A DNA stretch of 64,000 nucleotides. It comes from an uncultured Roseibium sp. Its GTDB lineage: Bacteria; Pseudomonadota; Alphaproteobacteria; Rhizobiales; Stappiaceae. Of the stretch, positions 8,377 through 17,009 are shown piece by piece. The position numbers and the translations under genes are program-made. The stretch lies in NCBI RefSeq assembly GCF_963669205.1, contig NZ_OY769915.1:1214001-1278000 (forward strand), given 5' to 3'. The notes under the pieces were generated by a model that saw nothing but the letters and a program-made list of their open reading frames with translations, made no database searches and had not been told where the DNA came from. Numbering within the stretch: position 1 is the first letter of the stretch; each line of letters begins with the position of its first letter.

Positions 8377-8571
8377 ATGAAACTCAGAGACACGATTTTC
8401 CCGGTGATCATGCTCCTGGCGCTGTTCGGCATGATCGTGATGGCGTTCAATCTTCCGGTCGGCATGGGGACGAAACAGCTCGGTGTCCTCGTGTTCGGTG
8501 CCATCCTCGTTTTCGGCGTCTTCAACCTCGCGCTGGTGTTTCTGGACAGCGTCAAGAAAAAAGGGCCGTGA
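8377..8571 (+). CDS. Small two-helix membrane protein, function unknown
   Basis: 64 residues starting at ATG 8377 behind AGGAGAG. There are two hydrophobic segments (about residues 7-24 and 35-55), short polar ends and a C-terminal KKKGP. I do not recognise a family. A GGCAGGG/CCCTGCC hairpin without a T-run (8324-8346) precedes it and might be an attenuator or mRNA-stability element between the DUF3604 gene and this one. It is co-oriented with the four neighbouring genes, so it is probably part of the same envelope-associated unit. Confidence 0.7.
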   Translation: MKLRDTIFPVIMLLALFGMIVMAFNLPVGMGTKQLGVLVFGAILVFGVFNLALVFLDSVKKKGP

Positions 8572-8598
8572 GTCGGCCAGCCCATGAAGGTGACCTGA

Positions 8599-9717
8599 AT
8601 GCGCCACGCGATCATGCGATTTCGTCCGCTTCGGCGATTTGAAAGAGGATCGGTCCTGTTCAACTGCGTGGCAGCGACGTGGGTCGCGGTCTTCTGGGCG
8701 GGCAGCGCCGCAGCCTGCTCCTTCCACAACTACGTTCCGGCCCGCACGGTTGTCGACTGGGTTTTGACAGGTCAGGCCGCTGTGCTTGCACGGCCGGATC
8801 CGGAAAACCGGTTTTCCTACAAGGTCACGCAGGTTTTGCGTGGCGACGCCGGGATAGAGGCCCCACCGTTTCTGATTGACAGCGCCACGCGTGCGAAACT
8901 GGTTCAAAACCCTAATGACACCGTTCTTTTCGGGCTGAACGCGGCCGGGTCCTGGGTCCGGATCGCCTATGTGAAGGAAGACTATCGGACGGCGCTCGAC
9001 GAGGTTGTTGCCAAAGCGCGGGCATGGCGCGACCAGGACTACCATCCCGAACGGATCGAGCTTTTTTCGGAATATCTGGGACACCCGGATCGTGAGTTGA
9101 GCAAGCTCGCCCTGCTGGAGATCGACCGCGCACCCTATGCGCTTCTCCGTCAACTCAAGCCCAAGGTTCCGGTCGCGTATCTGACGGACCTGCTGCGCTC
9201 TCGCGAGGGCTATGCCTACCGGCCCATTGTTGCCCTCTTGCTCGGGCTGCACAGGTCGGCCGAAGCGAAAAGCTTTATCCGTGACTTTGTCGACCGCTCC
9301 GTGGATTGGGAGTGGGCGGAACATCTTGGAGCGTTCGCGACAGCGCTGATAGAACAGGATGGCATAAACGGCATTGCCAGGCTCGAACCGTTTCTGACCG
9401 ATCCAGGGCAGCCATTGGAAAAACTGGAATCCATTGTCGAGGCGATGGCGATACATCACGGTGCCGGTACGCCTGCCATCCGCGAAGCGGTGTTTGATGT
9501 TCTGACCGCGTTCGCCAGAAAACGTCCGGGCGGGTCCGTTCTGATCGCCCGGCAGTTTTCGCAAAGGCGGAACTGGGCGTTCGGCGCCAGCCTCGAGCCG
9601 TTGCTCCAGACCAGTGGAAACCTGCCATCTGGCAGCAAGCTCGTCGTTGCGGCTTATGTCGCCCAGTCACGCGTGAATCGTGGACAAACCGAACAGCACA
9701 AATCGCCGGTGCAATGA
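8599..9717 (+). CDS. Exported protein of unknown function with HEAT-like helical region
   Basis: 372 residues from ATG 8599, with AAGGTGA upstream. The N-terminus has a basic stretch, then a hydrophobic segment (VAATWVAVFWAGSAAAC). It ends in Ala-Ala-Cys, so the protein may be a lipoprotein or an ordinary Sec substrate. Residues 40-130 look like a beta domain (VLTGQAAVLARPDPENRFSYKVTQVLRGD). From about 150 it is helical with repeat-like units (ELSKLALLEIDRAPYALLRQL, YRPIVALLLGLHRSAEAKSF). I do not recognise a named family. The stop lies 28 bp before the PpiC-like gene, consistent with co-transcription. Confidence 0.72.
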   Translation: MRHAIMRFRPLRRFERGSVLFNCVAATWVAVFWAGSAAACSFHNYVPARTVVDWVLTGQAAVLARPDPENRFSYKVTQVLRGDAGIEAPPFLIDSATRAKLVQNPNDTVLFGLNAAGSWVRIAYVKEDYRTALDEVVAKARAWRDQDYHPERIELFSEYLGHPDRELSKLALLEIDRAPYALLRQLKPKVPVAYLTDLLRSREGYAYRPIVALLLGLHRSAEAKSFIRDFVDRSVDWEWAEHLGAFATALIEQDGINGIARLEPFLTDPGQPLEKLESIVEAMAIHHGAGTPAIREAVFDVLTAFARKRPGGSVLIARQFSQRRNWAFGASLEPLLQTSGNLPSGSKLVVAAYVAQSRVNRGQTEQHKSPVQ

Positions 9718-9745
9718 GACAGATGGGGTTGGTGAAAATTCAGTG

Positions 9746-10585
9746 ATGTCCGGTCTTCGTCAGTTCTTTCGTCAGCCGCTGCTGCATTTTTTGCTGCTTG
9801 GCGCGCTCATTTTCGCTGCCTACGGCTTTGTTGCACCGGGCTCGGAGACAGAACCCGACGATGCGGGTGAAGACATCATCGTGACCCGGCAGCAGCTGGA
9901 TCGTCTGACCGAGGAATACCGCGCAACCTGGCAGCGTGCGCCGGGTCCTGACGAAATCGACGCACTCATCGACGGATATGTGCGTGAGGAGATCCTCGTT
10001 CGCGAAGCGATCCGGCTGGGACTGGACCAGGGGGACACGGTCATACGTCGCCGCCTGGCGCAGAAAATGGACTTCCTGGCGACCTCCGCAGCCCGTTCGC
10101 AGCAACCCACGGAACAGGATCTGAAGGACTTCTACGCAGCGAACGAGGCTTATTACCGCCGGCCTGGACGCATCGCCTTCGAACAGGTTTTTCTCGGTCC
10201 GAGCGTGGATGAAGAACTTGTTGAGGAACTCCGGGAGAGCCTGAGCACGGGAGCAAACCCGGAACAGCTGGGCAAGCGCACACTGTTGCCGTTCCGGGTG
10301 CGCCTGTCTGAAAAAGCGCGGATCGAGGGTCTTTTCGGCGAAGGGACTTTCGAAAGGCTGGAGGCATTGCCGCTCAACGAGTGGCAGGGTCCCGTCAAAT
10401 CCGGATACGGCGCGCATCTGGTGCGCGTCATCGAGCACCAGCAACCGGAAGTGCTTTCTTTTGGCACCGTCAGAGAAGATGTTGTGACCGACTGGACACA
10501 GAAGAAGGCGCAGGACATCCGGGCGGATGCGCTTGAAGCCATGCGGCAACGCTACCGGATTGTTCTGCCGGAGGCGGCGCAGTGA
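9746..10585 (+). CDS. Membrane-anchored PpiC/SurA-like peptidylprolyl isomerase
   Basis: 279 residues with one N-terminal membrane anchor (LLHFLLLGALIFAAYGFV). A SurA-like helical segment follows (ALIDGYVREEILVREAIRLGLDQGDTVIRRRLAQKM) and then a parvulin-type domain (RIAFEQVFLG near 148, GYGAHLVRVIEH near 231). The parvulin core is shortened and divergent, so it may act as a chaperone more than an isomerase. ATG 9746 is used; an in-frame GTG directly precedes it. The stop overlaps the next gene's GTG start by 4 bp. This PpiC-HupE gene pair is one I have seen repeated in proteobacteria. Confidence 0.82.
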   Translation: MSGLRQFFRQPLLHFLLLGALIFAAYGFVAPGSETEPDDAGEDIIVTRQQLDRLTEEYRATWQRAPGPDEIDALIDGYVREEILVREAIRLGLDQGDTVIRRRLAQKMDFLATSAARSQQPTEQDLKDFYAANEAYYRRPGRIAFEQVFLGPSVDEELVEELRESLSTGANPEQLGKRTLLPFRVRLSEKARIEGLFGEGTFERLEALPLNEWQGPVKSGYGAHLVRVIEHQQPEVLSFGTVREDVVTDWTQKKAQDIRADALEAMRQRYRIVLPEAAQ

Positions 10586-11598
10586 TCCGGCAGAGCGTTT
10601 TGATCCTTGTCCTGCTGTTCGCCTTCTTCAACGGCCACAAGGCAGCTCACGGCCATGCCCTCCAGCCTGGTTACGCGTCGTTGGAACAGGCAGGAGACAA
10701 CACCTGGCAGGTCTATTGGCGAAAGCCGGATGTCTCCGGACGGCCGATGCCGATTGAGCTGTCGCTTCCTGCGGGGTGTGCTCCGCAGACAGGCCCGCTT
10801 CCGACCGCAAGAGAAGGGGCCTGGGAGGCATCATGGACCGCCGTTTGCGACGGATCTCTTGCAGGTGGCAGCGTATCCATTCCGGGGCTTGAGAAAACCC
10901 GGACGGATGTGCTCGTGCGGATTTCGCCCCTTGAAAGCACGACGGTTTCGCTGCGACTGACCGCCGACTCACCCTCCGCGGTCGTGCCCGCAAATCCGAG
11001 TTCGCTTGACGTCTTTACCGCCTATGTCGGCCTCGGCTTCGAGCATATTCTCGAAGGGTGGGACCACCTGTTGTTCCTGTTTGCGCTGCTCGTGCTCATC
11101 CGCGACTTCTGGCGGCTCGTCGGCGCGGTGACGGCGTTCACGGTTGCGCACAGCCTGACGCTTGCGGCGGCGACGCTCGGCTGGATTGCACTGCCGCCTG
11201 CGCCGGTCGAGGCGGTGATTGCCCTGTCGATCGTCTTCCTGGCAAGCGAGATTGCGCTCAGCGGAAAAGGCCGGGCGCGGCTTTCCCAGTCAGCGCCCTG
11301 GCTGGTGACTTTTGCCTTCGGGCTCCTGCACGGCCTCGGATTCGCGGGCGCCCTGAAGGAGATCGGACTGCCGCAGTCGGACATCCCGCTTGCGCTGCTG
11401 GCGTTCAATGTCGGCGTGGAAGCAGGCCAGCTCGCATTCGTCGCGGCGGCCCTGGCCGTGCTCACGGTGATTTCCGCACTGCTTCTGAAAGGACCGCTGC
11501 TGGCCTACCGGCCTGTCAGTCTGTTCATGGCCTACGTGATCGGCAGTCTGTCCAGCTTCTGGCTGATCGAGCGGATCGTGTCCTTCGGACCTGTTTGA
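10582..11598 (+). CDS. HupE/UreJ-family membrane protein with periplasmic domain
   Basis: 338 residues from a GTG that overlaps the previous stop (GTGA). A signal-anchor is followed by a periplasmic beta domain (residues 25-140), then six or seven membrane helices carrying the HupE/UreJ signature: GFEHILEGWDHLLFLFALLVL at about 151-171, AFTVAHSLTL and FAFGLLHGLGFAG. The His-x4-5-Asp-His and HS/HG residues are the putative metal ligands. HupE/UreJ proteins are linked to nickel or cobalt uptake in some hosts, but this longer two-domain type is not characterised, and no hydrogenase or urease gene is nearby. It is the last gene of the DUF3604 cluster. Confidence 0.85.
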   Translation: MIRQSVLILVLLFAFFNGHKAAHGHALQPGYASLEQAGDNTWQVYWRKPDVSGRPMPIELSLPAGCAPQTGPLPTAREGAWEASWTAVCDGSLAGGSVSIPGLEKTRTDVLVRISPLESTTVSLRLTADSPSAVVPANPSSLDVFTAYVGLGFEHILEGWDHLLFLFALLVLIRDFWRLVGAVTAFTVAHSLTLAAATLGWIALPPAPVEAVIALSIVFLASEIALSGKGRARLSQSAPWLVTFAFGLLHGLGFAGALKEIGLPQSDIPLALLAFNVGVEAGQLAFVAAALAVLTVISALLLKGPLLAYRPVSLFMAYVIGSLSSFWLIERIVSFGPV

Positions 11599-11619
11599 CC
11601 ACGCTGCGGCAAGGCCGGC

Positions 11620-13014
11620 TCAAGAGAGCCAGCCGTCCTTTTTCAGGGTCTGATAGGTGTCATCCAGGGTCTTCTCCGCCGTTTTGACAAGGACATCGGC
11701 TTCTTCGTGGCTGAGCACCAGCGGCGGTGAGATGATCATGCTGTCCCGGACGGCGCGCATCACCATGCCGTTCCGGAACGAGATGTCGCGGCAGATCGTG
11801 CCGACCGTGCCCACGTCCTGGAACGCCTTTTTCAGATCCGTCTTGTCCGGCACGAGTTCCAGAGCGCCCATCAGCCCGGTCATGCGGGCTTCACCGACAA
11901 GCGGATGATCGCCAAGCATCTGCCAGCGTTCCTGAAGATAGGGCCCGATATCGGTCTTGACCCTGTCCACCAGACCCTCGCGCTCGATGATCTCCAGGTT
12001 GGCAAGCGCAGCCGCCGCGCAGACGGGATGGCCGGAATAGGTGTAGCCGTGGTTGAAGTCGTCGCCGGCATTCATCAGGCCTTCCGCGACGCGGTCGGAG
12101 ACAAGCACGCCGCCCATCGGCAGATACCCGGATGTCAGTCCCTTTGCGATCGGCATCAGGTCCGGTTTCATGCCGAAATAGGTGGACCCGAACCACTCGC
12201 CAAGGCGTCCGAAGCCGCAGATGACCTCGTCGGAGACAAACAGGATCTCGCGTTCGTCCAGGATCCGGCGCACTTCCGGCCAGTAGCTTTCCGGCGGAAT
12301 GATCACGCCGCCTGCACCCTGGATCGGTTCCGCGATGAACGCGCCGACATTGTCCTCGCCGATTTCGTCGATCGCCTCTTCCAACTTGCGCGCCGCTTGG
12401 CGCCCGAAGTCCTCCGGGCTCATGTCCTGGCCTTCGCCGAACCAGTAGGGCTGGTCGATGTGGTGGACGCCGGCCACCGGCAGATCACCCTGTGCATGCA
12501 TCGCCTTCATGCCGCCCAGGCTTGTGCCGGCCAGGGTTGAGCCGTGATAGCCGTTCCAGCGGCCGATGATCACCTTCTTGTCCGGCTTGCCGATCTTGTC
12601 CCAGTAGGTGCGGACCATGCGGAAAACCGTATCATTGGCTTCCGAACCCGACGAGCAATAGAAGACGGTGTTGATGTGGTCGGGCGCGAGCTGCGCCAGC
12701 TTTTCCGACAGCGCGATCGCCGGCGGGTGGGTCGTCTTGAAGAATGTGTTGTAGTAGGCAAGCTCGTTCATCTGGCGATAGACGGCATCGGCGATCTCGG
12801 TCCGCCCGTGGCCGACCTGGACGCACCAGAGGCCCGCCATTCCGTCGAGAATCTTCTTGCCGTCCGAATCCGTGATCCAGACGCCATCGGCCGACGTGAC
12901 GATACGGCTGCCTTCCGCGTTCAGGGACTTCATGTCCGAAAACGGGTGCCAGTGATGGGCGGCATCGATTTCCTGCAGAGCCTTTGTCGGGTAGATGTTG
13001 GAATGGGCCGTCAT
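11620..13014 (-). CDS. Class III aminotransferase, putative putrescine/omega-amino acid:pyruvate type
   Basis: A 464-residue PLP enzyme. The Schiff-base lysine is K291 in PIAKGLTSGY. Other family marks are the cofactor-binding SSGSEANDTVFRMVR, GRWNGYHGSTLAG, the acidic LFVSDEVICGFGR and the N-terminal HHWHPFSDMKSL. These match the SpuC/omega-transaminase branch that transfers amino groups from polyamines or omega-amino acids to pyruvate. It lies 29 bp downstream of a glutamine-synthetase-like ligase on the same strand, within the polyamine region, which favours putrescine or a glutamylated derivative as substrate. ATG 13014 has GGAG 10 nt upstream. Confidence 0.88.
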   Translation of the reverse strand: MTAHSNIYPTKALQEIDAAHHWHPFSDMKSLNAEGSRIVTSADGVWITDSDGKKILDGMAGLWCVQVGHGRTEIADAVYRQMNELAYYNTFFKTTHPPAIALSEKLAQLAPDHINTVFYCSSGSEANDTVFRMVRTYWDKIGKPDKKVIIGRWNGYHGSTLAGTSLGGMKAMHAQGDLPVAGVHHIDQPYWFGEGQDMSPEDFGRQAARKLEEAIDEIGEDNVGAFIAEPIQGAGGVIIPPESYWPEVRRILDEREILFVSDEVICGFGRLGEWFGSTYFGMKPDLMPIAKGLTSGYLPMGGVLVSDRVAEGLMNAGDDFNHGYTYSGHPVCAAAALANLEIIEREGLVDRVKTDIGPYLQERWQMLGDHPLVGEARMTGLMGALELVPDKTDLKKAFQDVGTVGTICRDISFRNGMVMRAVRDSMIISPPLVLSHEEADVLVKTAEKTLDDTYQTLKKDGWLS

Positions 13015-13043
13015 GGCATGAACTCCGGAAAATGGGGAACGGA

Positions 13044-14507
13044 TCAGACGTTGAGCAGGAGATACTCCCGCTCCCATGCGCTGATCACGGACATGAAGGT
13101 TTCGAATTCTTCGTATTTGATGGCGCGGTAGGTGGCGACGAACTGCTCGCCGAACACCTCGATCATCTCTTCGGAATTCTCGAACTGGGCAACCGCCTCC
13201 GGCAGCCCGCGTGGCAGGGATTTGGCAAGCTCCGTGCAGTCGTCGCTCCGGGGTGCATCCGGCTTGAGTTCATTCACGATGCCGAGATAGCCGCAGGCAA
13301 GGCTGGCAGCGATTGAAAGATAGGGATTGGCATCGGACCCCGGGATGCGGTTTTCAAGACGCCGCGCCTCGGGGCTGGAATAGGGAACCCGCAGGCCGAC
13401 GGTCCTGTTGTCGTAGCCCCAGTAGACATTCACCGGCGACGTCGATGTCTTGGAAAACCGGCGGTAGGAATTCACGAAAGGCGCCATGATGCAGGTCACC
13501 TTGGGCAGGTAGACCTGATGCCCGGCGATGAAGGACAGGAACGCCGGGGTTTCTTCGCCGTTTTCGCCTGCGAAGATGTTCTGCCCCGTTTCCCTGTCGA
13601 TCACCGACTGGTGGATATGCATCGCCGAGCCCGGCTGATGCGACATCGGCTTGGACATGAAGGTTGCATACATGTCGTGCCGGAGGGCAGCTTCGCGGAT
13701 CGTTCGCTTGAACAGGAAAACCTGGTCGGCAAGGGCGACCGGATTGCCGTGACGCAGGTTGATTTCCATCTGCGCCGCACCTTCCTCGTGGATCAGGGTA
13801 TCGATTTCGAGCCCCTGTTGTTCCGACAGGTCGTAAATGTCGTCGATAAGTTCGTCGAATTCGTTCAGGGCGGAAATGGAGTAGGACTGGCGGCCGACCT
13901 CGGGACGGCCCGAACGGCCTGTCGGCGGTTCCAGCGGGTAGTCCGGATCGGTGTTCGGCCGCACCAGGTAAAACTCGATTTCAGGTGCAATGACCGGTTT
14001 CCAGCCCTTGTCATCATAGAGTTTCAGGATGCGTTTGAGAACGTTGCGGGGCGCGGTCTCGACCGGGGCGCCCTGGCGCGTATAGGCGTCGTGGATGAGT
14101 TGGGCAGTCGGATCGCTCTCCCACGGGACCGAGGTCAGCGTGCTGTAATCCGCCCGGAAATAGAGGTCGCCGTCGGTCGGGTTGTGCTGGAAACGATCGT
14201 CATCGTCGGGATAGTCGCCGGAAATCGTCTGCGCGAAGATGGACGCGGGCATGGTCATGACGGGTCCGGAGAAAAACTTCTCCACCGGCATCATCTTGCC
14301 GCGTGCAACACCGGCAAGGTCGGGAACGATGCACTCGATGTCTTCGATGTTGCGTGCATGCAGCCACTCGCGCGCGGCATCGCCGTCGGGAACACCGCGC
14401 AAACTCTCGGCTGCATTGGGACGGGTGTTGGTCGGCGTCTGATCACTCACGAGAGGCTCCGGGGTCTTTTCAAGGTCTGGCAGGTTGGCCTTGGTCGGGT
14501 CTTTCAC
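13044..14507 (-). CDS. Glutamine synthetase-like ligase (PuuA-type), copy 1
   Basis: 487 residues of the GlnA fold. The beta-grasp is near DLAGVARGKMMPVEKF. Active-site glutamates lie in APEIEFYLV and EEGAAQMEINLRHG, the ATP site is in MSHQPGSAMHIHQSV, and NVYWGYDNRTVGLRVP and ENRIPGSDANPYL are also present. Sequence and context indicate gamma-glutamylation of an amine such as putrescine, not ammonia assimilation. The GTG at 14507 adds a 40-residue N-terminal extension; an internal start cannot be excluded. The promoter region carries a perfect palindrome (14556-14573) likely bound by the adjacent GntR protein. Confidence 0.87.
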   Translation of the reverse strand: MKDPTKANLPDLEKTPEPLVSDQTPTNTRPNAAESLRGVPDGDAAREWLHARNIEDIECIVPDLAGVARGKMMPVEKFFSGPVMTMPASIFAQTISGDYPDDDDRFQHNPTDGDLYFRADYSTLTSVPWESDPTAQLIHDAYTRQGAPVETAPRNVLKRILKLYDDKGWKPVIAPEIEFYLVRPNTDPDYPLEPPTGRSGRPEVGRQSYSISALNEFDELIDDIYDLSEQQGLEIDTLIHEEGAAQMEINLRHGNPVALADQVFLFKRTIREAALRHDMYATFMSKPMSHQPGSAMHIHQSVIDRETGQNIFAGENGEETPAFLSFIAGHQVYLPKVTCIMAPFVNSYRRFSKTSTSPVNVYWGYDNRTVGLRVPYSSPEARRLENRIPGSDANPYLSIAASLACGYLGIVNELKPDAPRSDDCTELAKSLPRGLPEAVAQFENSEEMIEVFGEQFVATYRAIKYEEFETFMSVISAWEREYLLLNV

Positions 14508-14555
14508 ACCGGCAAAGTGGACGTTGGCTGAGGTCCAATTTGCACCGGCGTGGCT

Positions 14556-14573
14556 ATTTTGTGATCACAAAAT
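14556..14573. promoter_or_regulatory. Perfect 18-bp palindrome, probable GntR operator
   Basis: ATTTTGTGATCACAAAAT is a perfect inverted repeat 49 bp upstream of the ligase copy 1 start codon and just downstream of the GntR gene. Its GTGATCAC core recurs at 15372-15379 in the GntR/ligase copy 2 divergent region. Two copies around a GntR gene, each in front of a functionally related gene, support operator function. Confidence 0.75.
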
Positions 14574-14593
14574 GACATGGACTGCAGGCCGGA

Positions 14594-15307
14594 TCAACCA
14601 CTTGTCGTGTTCTGGAGGATTTCTTTGCCGAGCAGCCCCATTCCGTCGGTGATGTCGCCGGAGATGGCAGCCCTCAGCGCCGACGCGTCCTTCTGCTCGA
14701 TCGCGCGGATGGCTTCCTTGTGCTGATCCACGAGATTGACCGTGCCCACACGTCCGTAGACCGTGCGCATGAACGGGGCAAACTGGAGCCAGAGACTGTC
14801 GATGAGCGGAAGCAGGACCTGAGAACCAGACGCTGCGTAAATGTGAAAGTGGAAGGCGTGGTTGAGCTGCATGTAGGCTTCCGCGTCACCACTGACGATA
14901 CAGGCGTCGATCTCGTCATCGATCCTGGTGAGCGTCTTGACGTCTTGTTTTGTAAGGCTGAATAGCGCGCGTTCCGCGAGTTCGGGCTCCAGCAGGAGCC
15001 TGGCTTTCAGGACCTCGTCAAACCGCTCCGGCGTCATGTCCGGCACCTGGACCCGGCCATTGCTTTTCACTTCCAGCGCGTTTTCGGCCGCAAGCCTCTG
15101 GAGGACTTCGCGCACCGGCATCGGACTGACGCCGAGTTCTGCGGCAAGCCCGCGGATCGTGACGGCTTTCCCCGGAATGAACTGCCCGGTCAGCAAGCCG
15201 GAACGGATGGCAGCGTCCACCTGTCCGCGTGTTGCTCCGCGTGTGGAGGGTGCCTCGATGTCATTGCCCGTGGGGCTGTTTGTCAGTGCGGAATACCGGG
15301 CAGCCAA
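14594..15307 (-). CDS. GntR-family regulator with FCD effector domain
   Basis: About 237 residues. A winged helix-turn-helix (VDAAIRSGLLTGQFIPGKAVTIRGLAAELGVSPMPVREVLQRL) precedes a helical FCD domain whose metal/effector ligands fall in DACIVSGDAEAYMQLNHAFHFHIYAASG and VDQHKEAIRAI. Start choice: TTG at 15307 with GGGAGA about 7 nt upstream is preferred; the frame is open to a GTG at 15379, which would overlap the second operator. It sits between the two glutamine-synthetase-like genes, with GTGATCAC palindromes in front of both, so it is the likely local repressor of polyamine catabolism. The effector is unknown. Confidence 0.85.
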   Translation of the reverse strand: MAARYSALTNSPTGNDIEAPSTRGATRGQVDAAIRSGLLTGQFIPGKAVTIRGLAAELGVSPMPVREVLQRLAAENALEVKSNGRVQVPDMTPERFDEVLKARLLLEPELAERALFSLTKQDVKTLTRIDDEIDACIVSGDAEAYMQLNHAFHFHIYAASGSQVLLPLIDSLWLQFAPFMRTVYGRVGTVNLVDQHKEAIRAIEQKDASALRAAISGDITDGMGLLGKEILQNTTSG

Positions 15308-15368
15308 CAGGGTCTCCCAACCATTACAAATTCTCAACACATGCGATCTGCCTTGACAGGCTTCACAG

Positions 15369-15384
15369 AAAGTGATCACATTTT
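15369..15384. promoter_or_regulatory. GTGATCAC palindrome, second probable GntR operator
   Basis: AAAGTGATCACATTTT lies in the divergent region between the GntR gene (minus) and ligase copy 2 (plus). The 8-bp core is identical to the 14556-14573 site and the flanks are A/T-rich, although the outer arms are imperfect. It would allow autoregulation and control of the divergent ligase. Confidence 0.65.
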
Positions 15385-15471
15385 TGGAAAGGACGCAAAC
15401 GAAAGCTGAGAACCGGTCGTCACGATGGGGCCGGGCAACTCAGCTGAACCCAGAGGCGACAAGCGCGCTAG

Positions 15472-16860
15472 ATGAACGAACTTCCCCACCAGATACTGGA
15501 ACATCCGGCGGAGCCCGGATGGAAGGTGGACTTTGATGCCTTTCTGGCGGCACATCCCGATCTTGACACGCTCGAAGTTGTCCTGCCCGACACCAATGGT
15601 GTCCTGCGGGGCAAGTGGCTGCCCGGCAAGGCGCTGAAAAAGGTCTTCGAGCAGGGCGTTGCCTTTCCCTACTCCCTGTTCGGTCTCGACGTCTGGGGAC
15701 GGGAAGTGGAGGCGACCGGCATGCACCTGGAAACGGGAGACAAGGACGGTGTCTGCTGGCCGATCCCGGAAAGCCTCAAACTGGTGCCCTGGACCGAGCG
15801 CAAGACGGCGCAGGTGCTCTTGTCGATGTATGACCGTGACGGAGAGCCGTTTCTGGCAGACCCGCGCCATGTTCTGGAAAACATGGTCGACCGTCTGAAA
15901 TCCGAATTCGGTGTGACGGCGACCTGCGCCTTCGAGCTTGAGTTTTATCTTTTCGAGGAAAGCGACGGCGACTGGACCGAGCAGCCCAAGCCGCTGTTCT
16001 CGACCCATCTCGGCCCGGCGCGCCAGAACATGTACGCGCTGTCCGATCTTGAAGCGCTTCTGCCGGTGGTCGATGATCTGCGCAAGGCCTGTGAAGCGCA
16101 GGGCATTCCGGCCGATGCGGCGGTTTCCGAAGCCGCGCCCGGACAGTTCGAACTCAACCTGCATCACCGCCGCAACCCGCTGCTGGCCGCCGACGACGTG
16201 GTGCTGTTGCGCCGCCTTGTCGCCGGCGTTGCCCGCAAGCATGAACTCAAGGCGTCCTTCATGGCCAAACCCTTCGTGGAATGGCCGGGCAACGGCATGC
16301 ATGTGCATGTTTCGATGGAAGACGAAAACGGCAATCTGTTCGCTGACCCGGACACGGGTCCGGAGCGCCTCGGCCACGCCATCAACGGCCTCTTGAAGAC
16401 GATGCCGGAAGCGCTGCTGCTGTTCATCTCGACCTTCAACGGGTTCCGCAGGATGCAGCCCGGGTCCTATGCGCCCGCTTCGATCTGCTGGGGCTACGAC
16501 AACAGGTCCGTTGCGCTGCGGGTGCCCGCCTCCAGTCCGGAAGCCGCACGGGTGGAACACCGCATCGCCGGCGCGGATGCCAACCCCTATCTTGTGCTGA
16601 CGGGAATTCTGGCGGGCATGCTGGAAGGGCTTAAGCAGAAAAAGGAACCGCCGGCACCGGTCACCGGCAATGCCTACGAAAAACGGAAAAAACGGCTGAC
16701 GCCGTGGATGGACGAGGCCATCGATGCCTTTGAGGCTTCGAAACTCATGAAACGGGCCGTGGGAGGCGAAATGCACAAGGTGCTGACCGAGATCAAGCGG
16801 GAGGAGCTGAACGAATTCGGGCGGGAGATATCTTCGCTCGAACGGCAAACCTATCTTTGA
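15472..16860 (+). CDS. Glutamine synthetase-like ligase (PuuA-type), copy 2
   Basis: 462 residues with the GlnA-fold blocks LPDTNGVLRGKWLPGKAL, CAFELEFYLFEE, EAAPGQFELNLHH, NGMHVHVSM, ICWGYDNRSVALRVPASS and EHRIAGADANPYL. It is only moderately similar to copy 1, so the two are paralogues, not a recent duplication, and may differ in amine specificity. It is divergent from the GntR gene and lies 149 bp upstream of potF, so the ligase and putrescine uptake are adjacent. ATG 15472 has a weak Shine-Dalgarno (GAGGCGA about 20 nt upstream). Confidence 0.87.
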   Translation: MNELPHQILEHPAEPGWKVDFDAFLAAHPDLDTLEVVLPDTNGVLRGKWLPGKALKKVFEQGVAFPYSLFGLDVWGREVEATGMHLETGDKDGVCWPIPESLKLVPWTERKTAQVLLSMYDRDGEPFLADPRHVLENMVDRLKSEFGVTATCAFELEFYLFEESDGDWTEQPKPLFSTHLGPARQNMYALSDLEALLPVVDDLRKACEAQGIPADAAVSEAAPGQFELNLHHRRNPLLAADDVVLLRRLVAGVARKHELKASFMAKPFVEWPGNGMHVHVSMEDENGNLFADPDTGPERLGHAINGLLKTMPEALLLFISTFNGFRRMQPGSYAPASICWGYDNRSVALRVPASSPEAARVEHRIAGADANPYLVLTGILAGMLEGLKQKKEPPAPVTGNAYEKRKKRLTPWMDEAIDAFEASKLMKRAVGGEMHKVLTEIKREELNEFGREISSLERQTYL

Positions 16861-17009
16861 TGCATCCGGTGCCCAAAATCGACGCTGGACAAACAACCGG
16901 CGCGTCGCCAATGTTCGAATGAGAACAATGAACGAAACGGAAATGTCCGTTTACAATCAGGAACAAGGCCGAAAACGGCCATCGCTGAAACTCTGAAGGG
17001 GAGTTCTAA

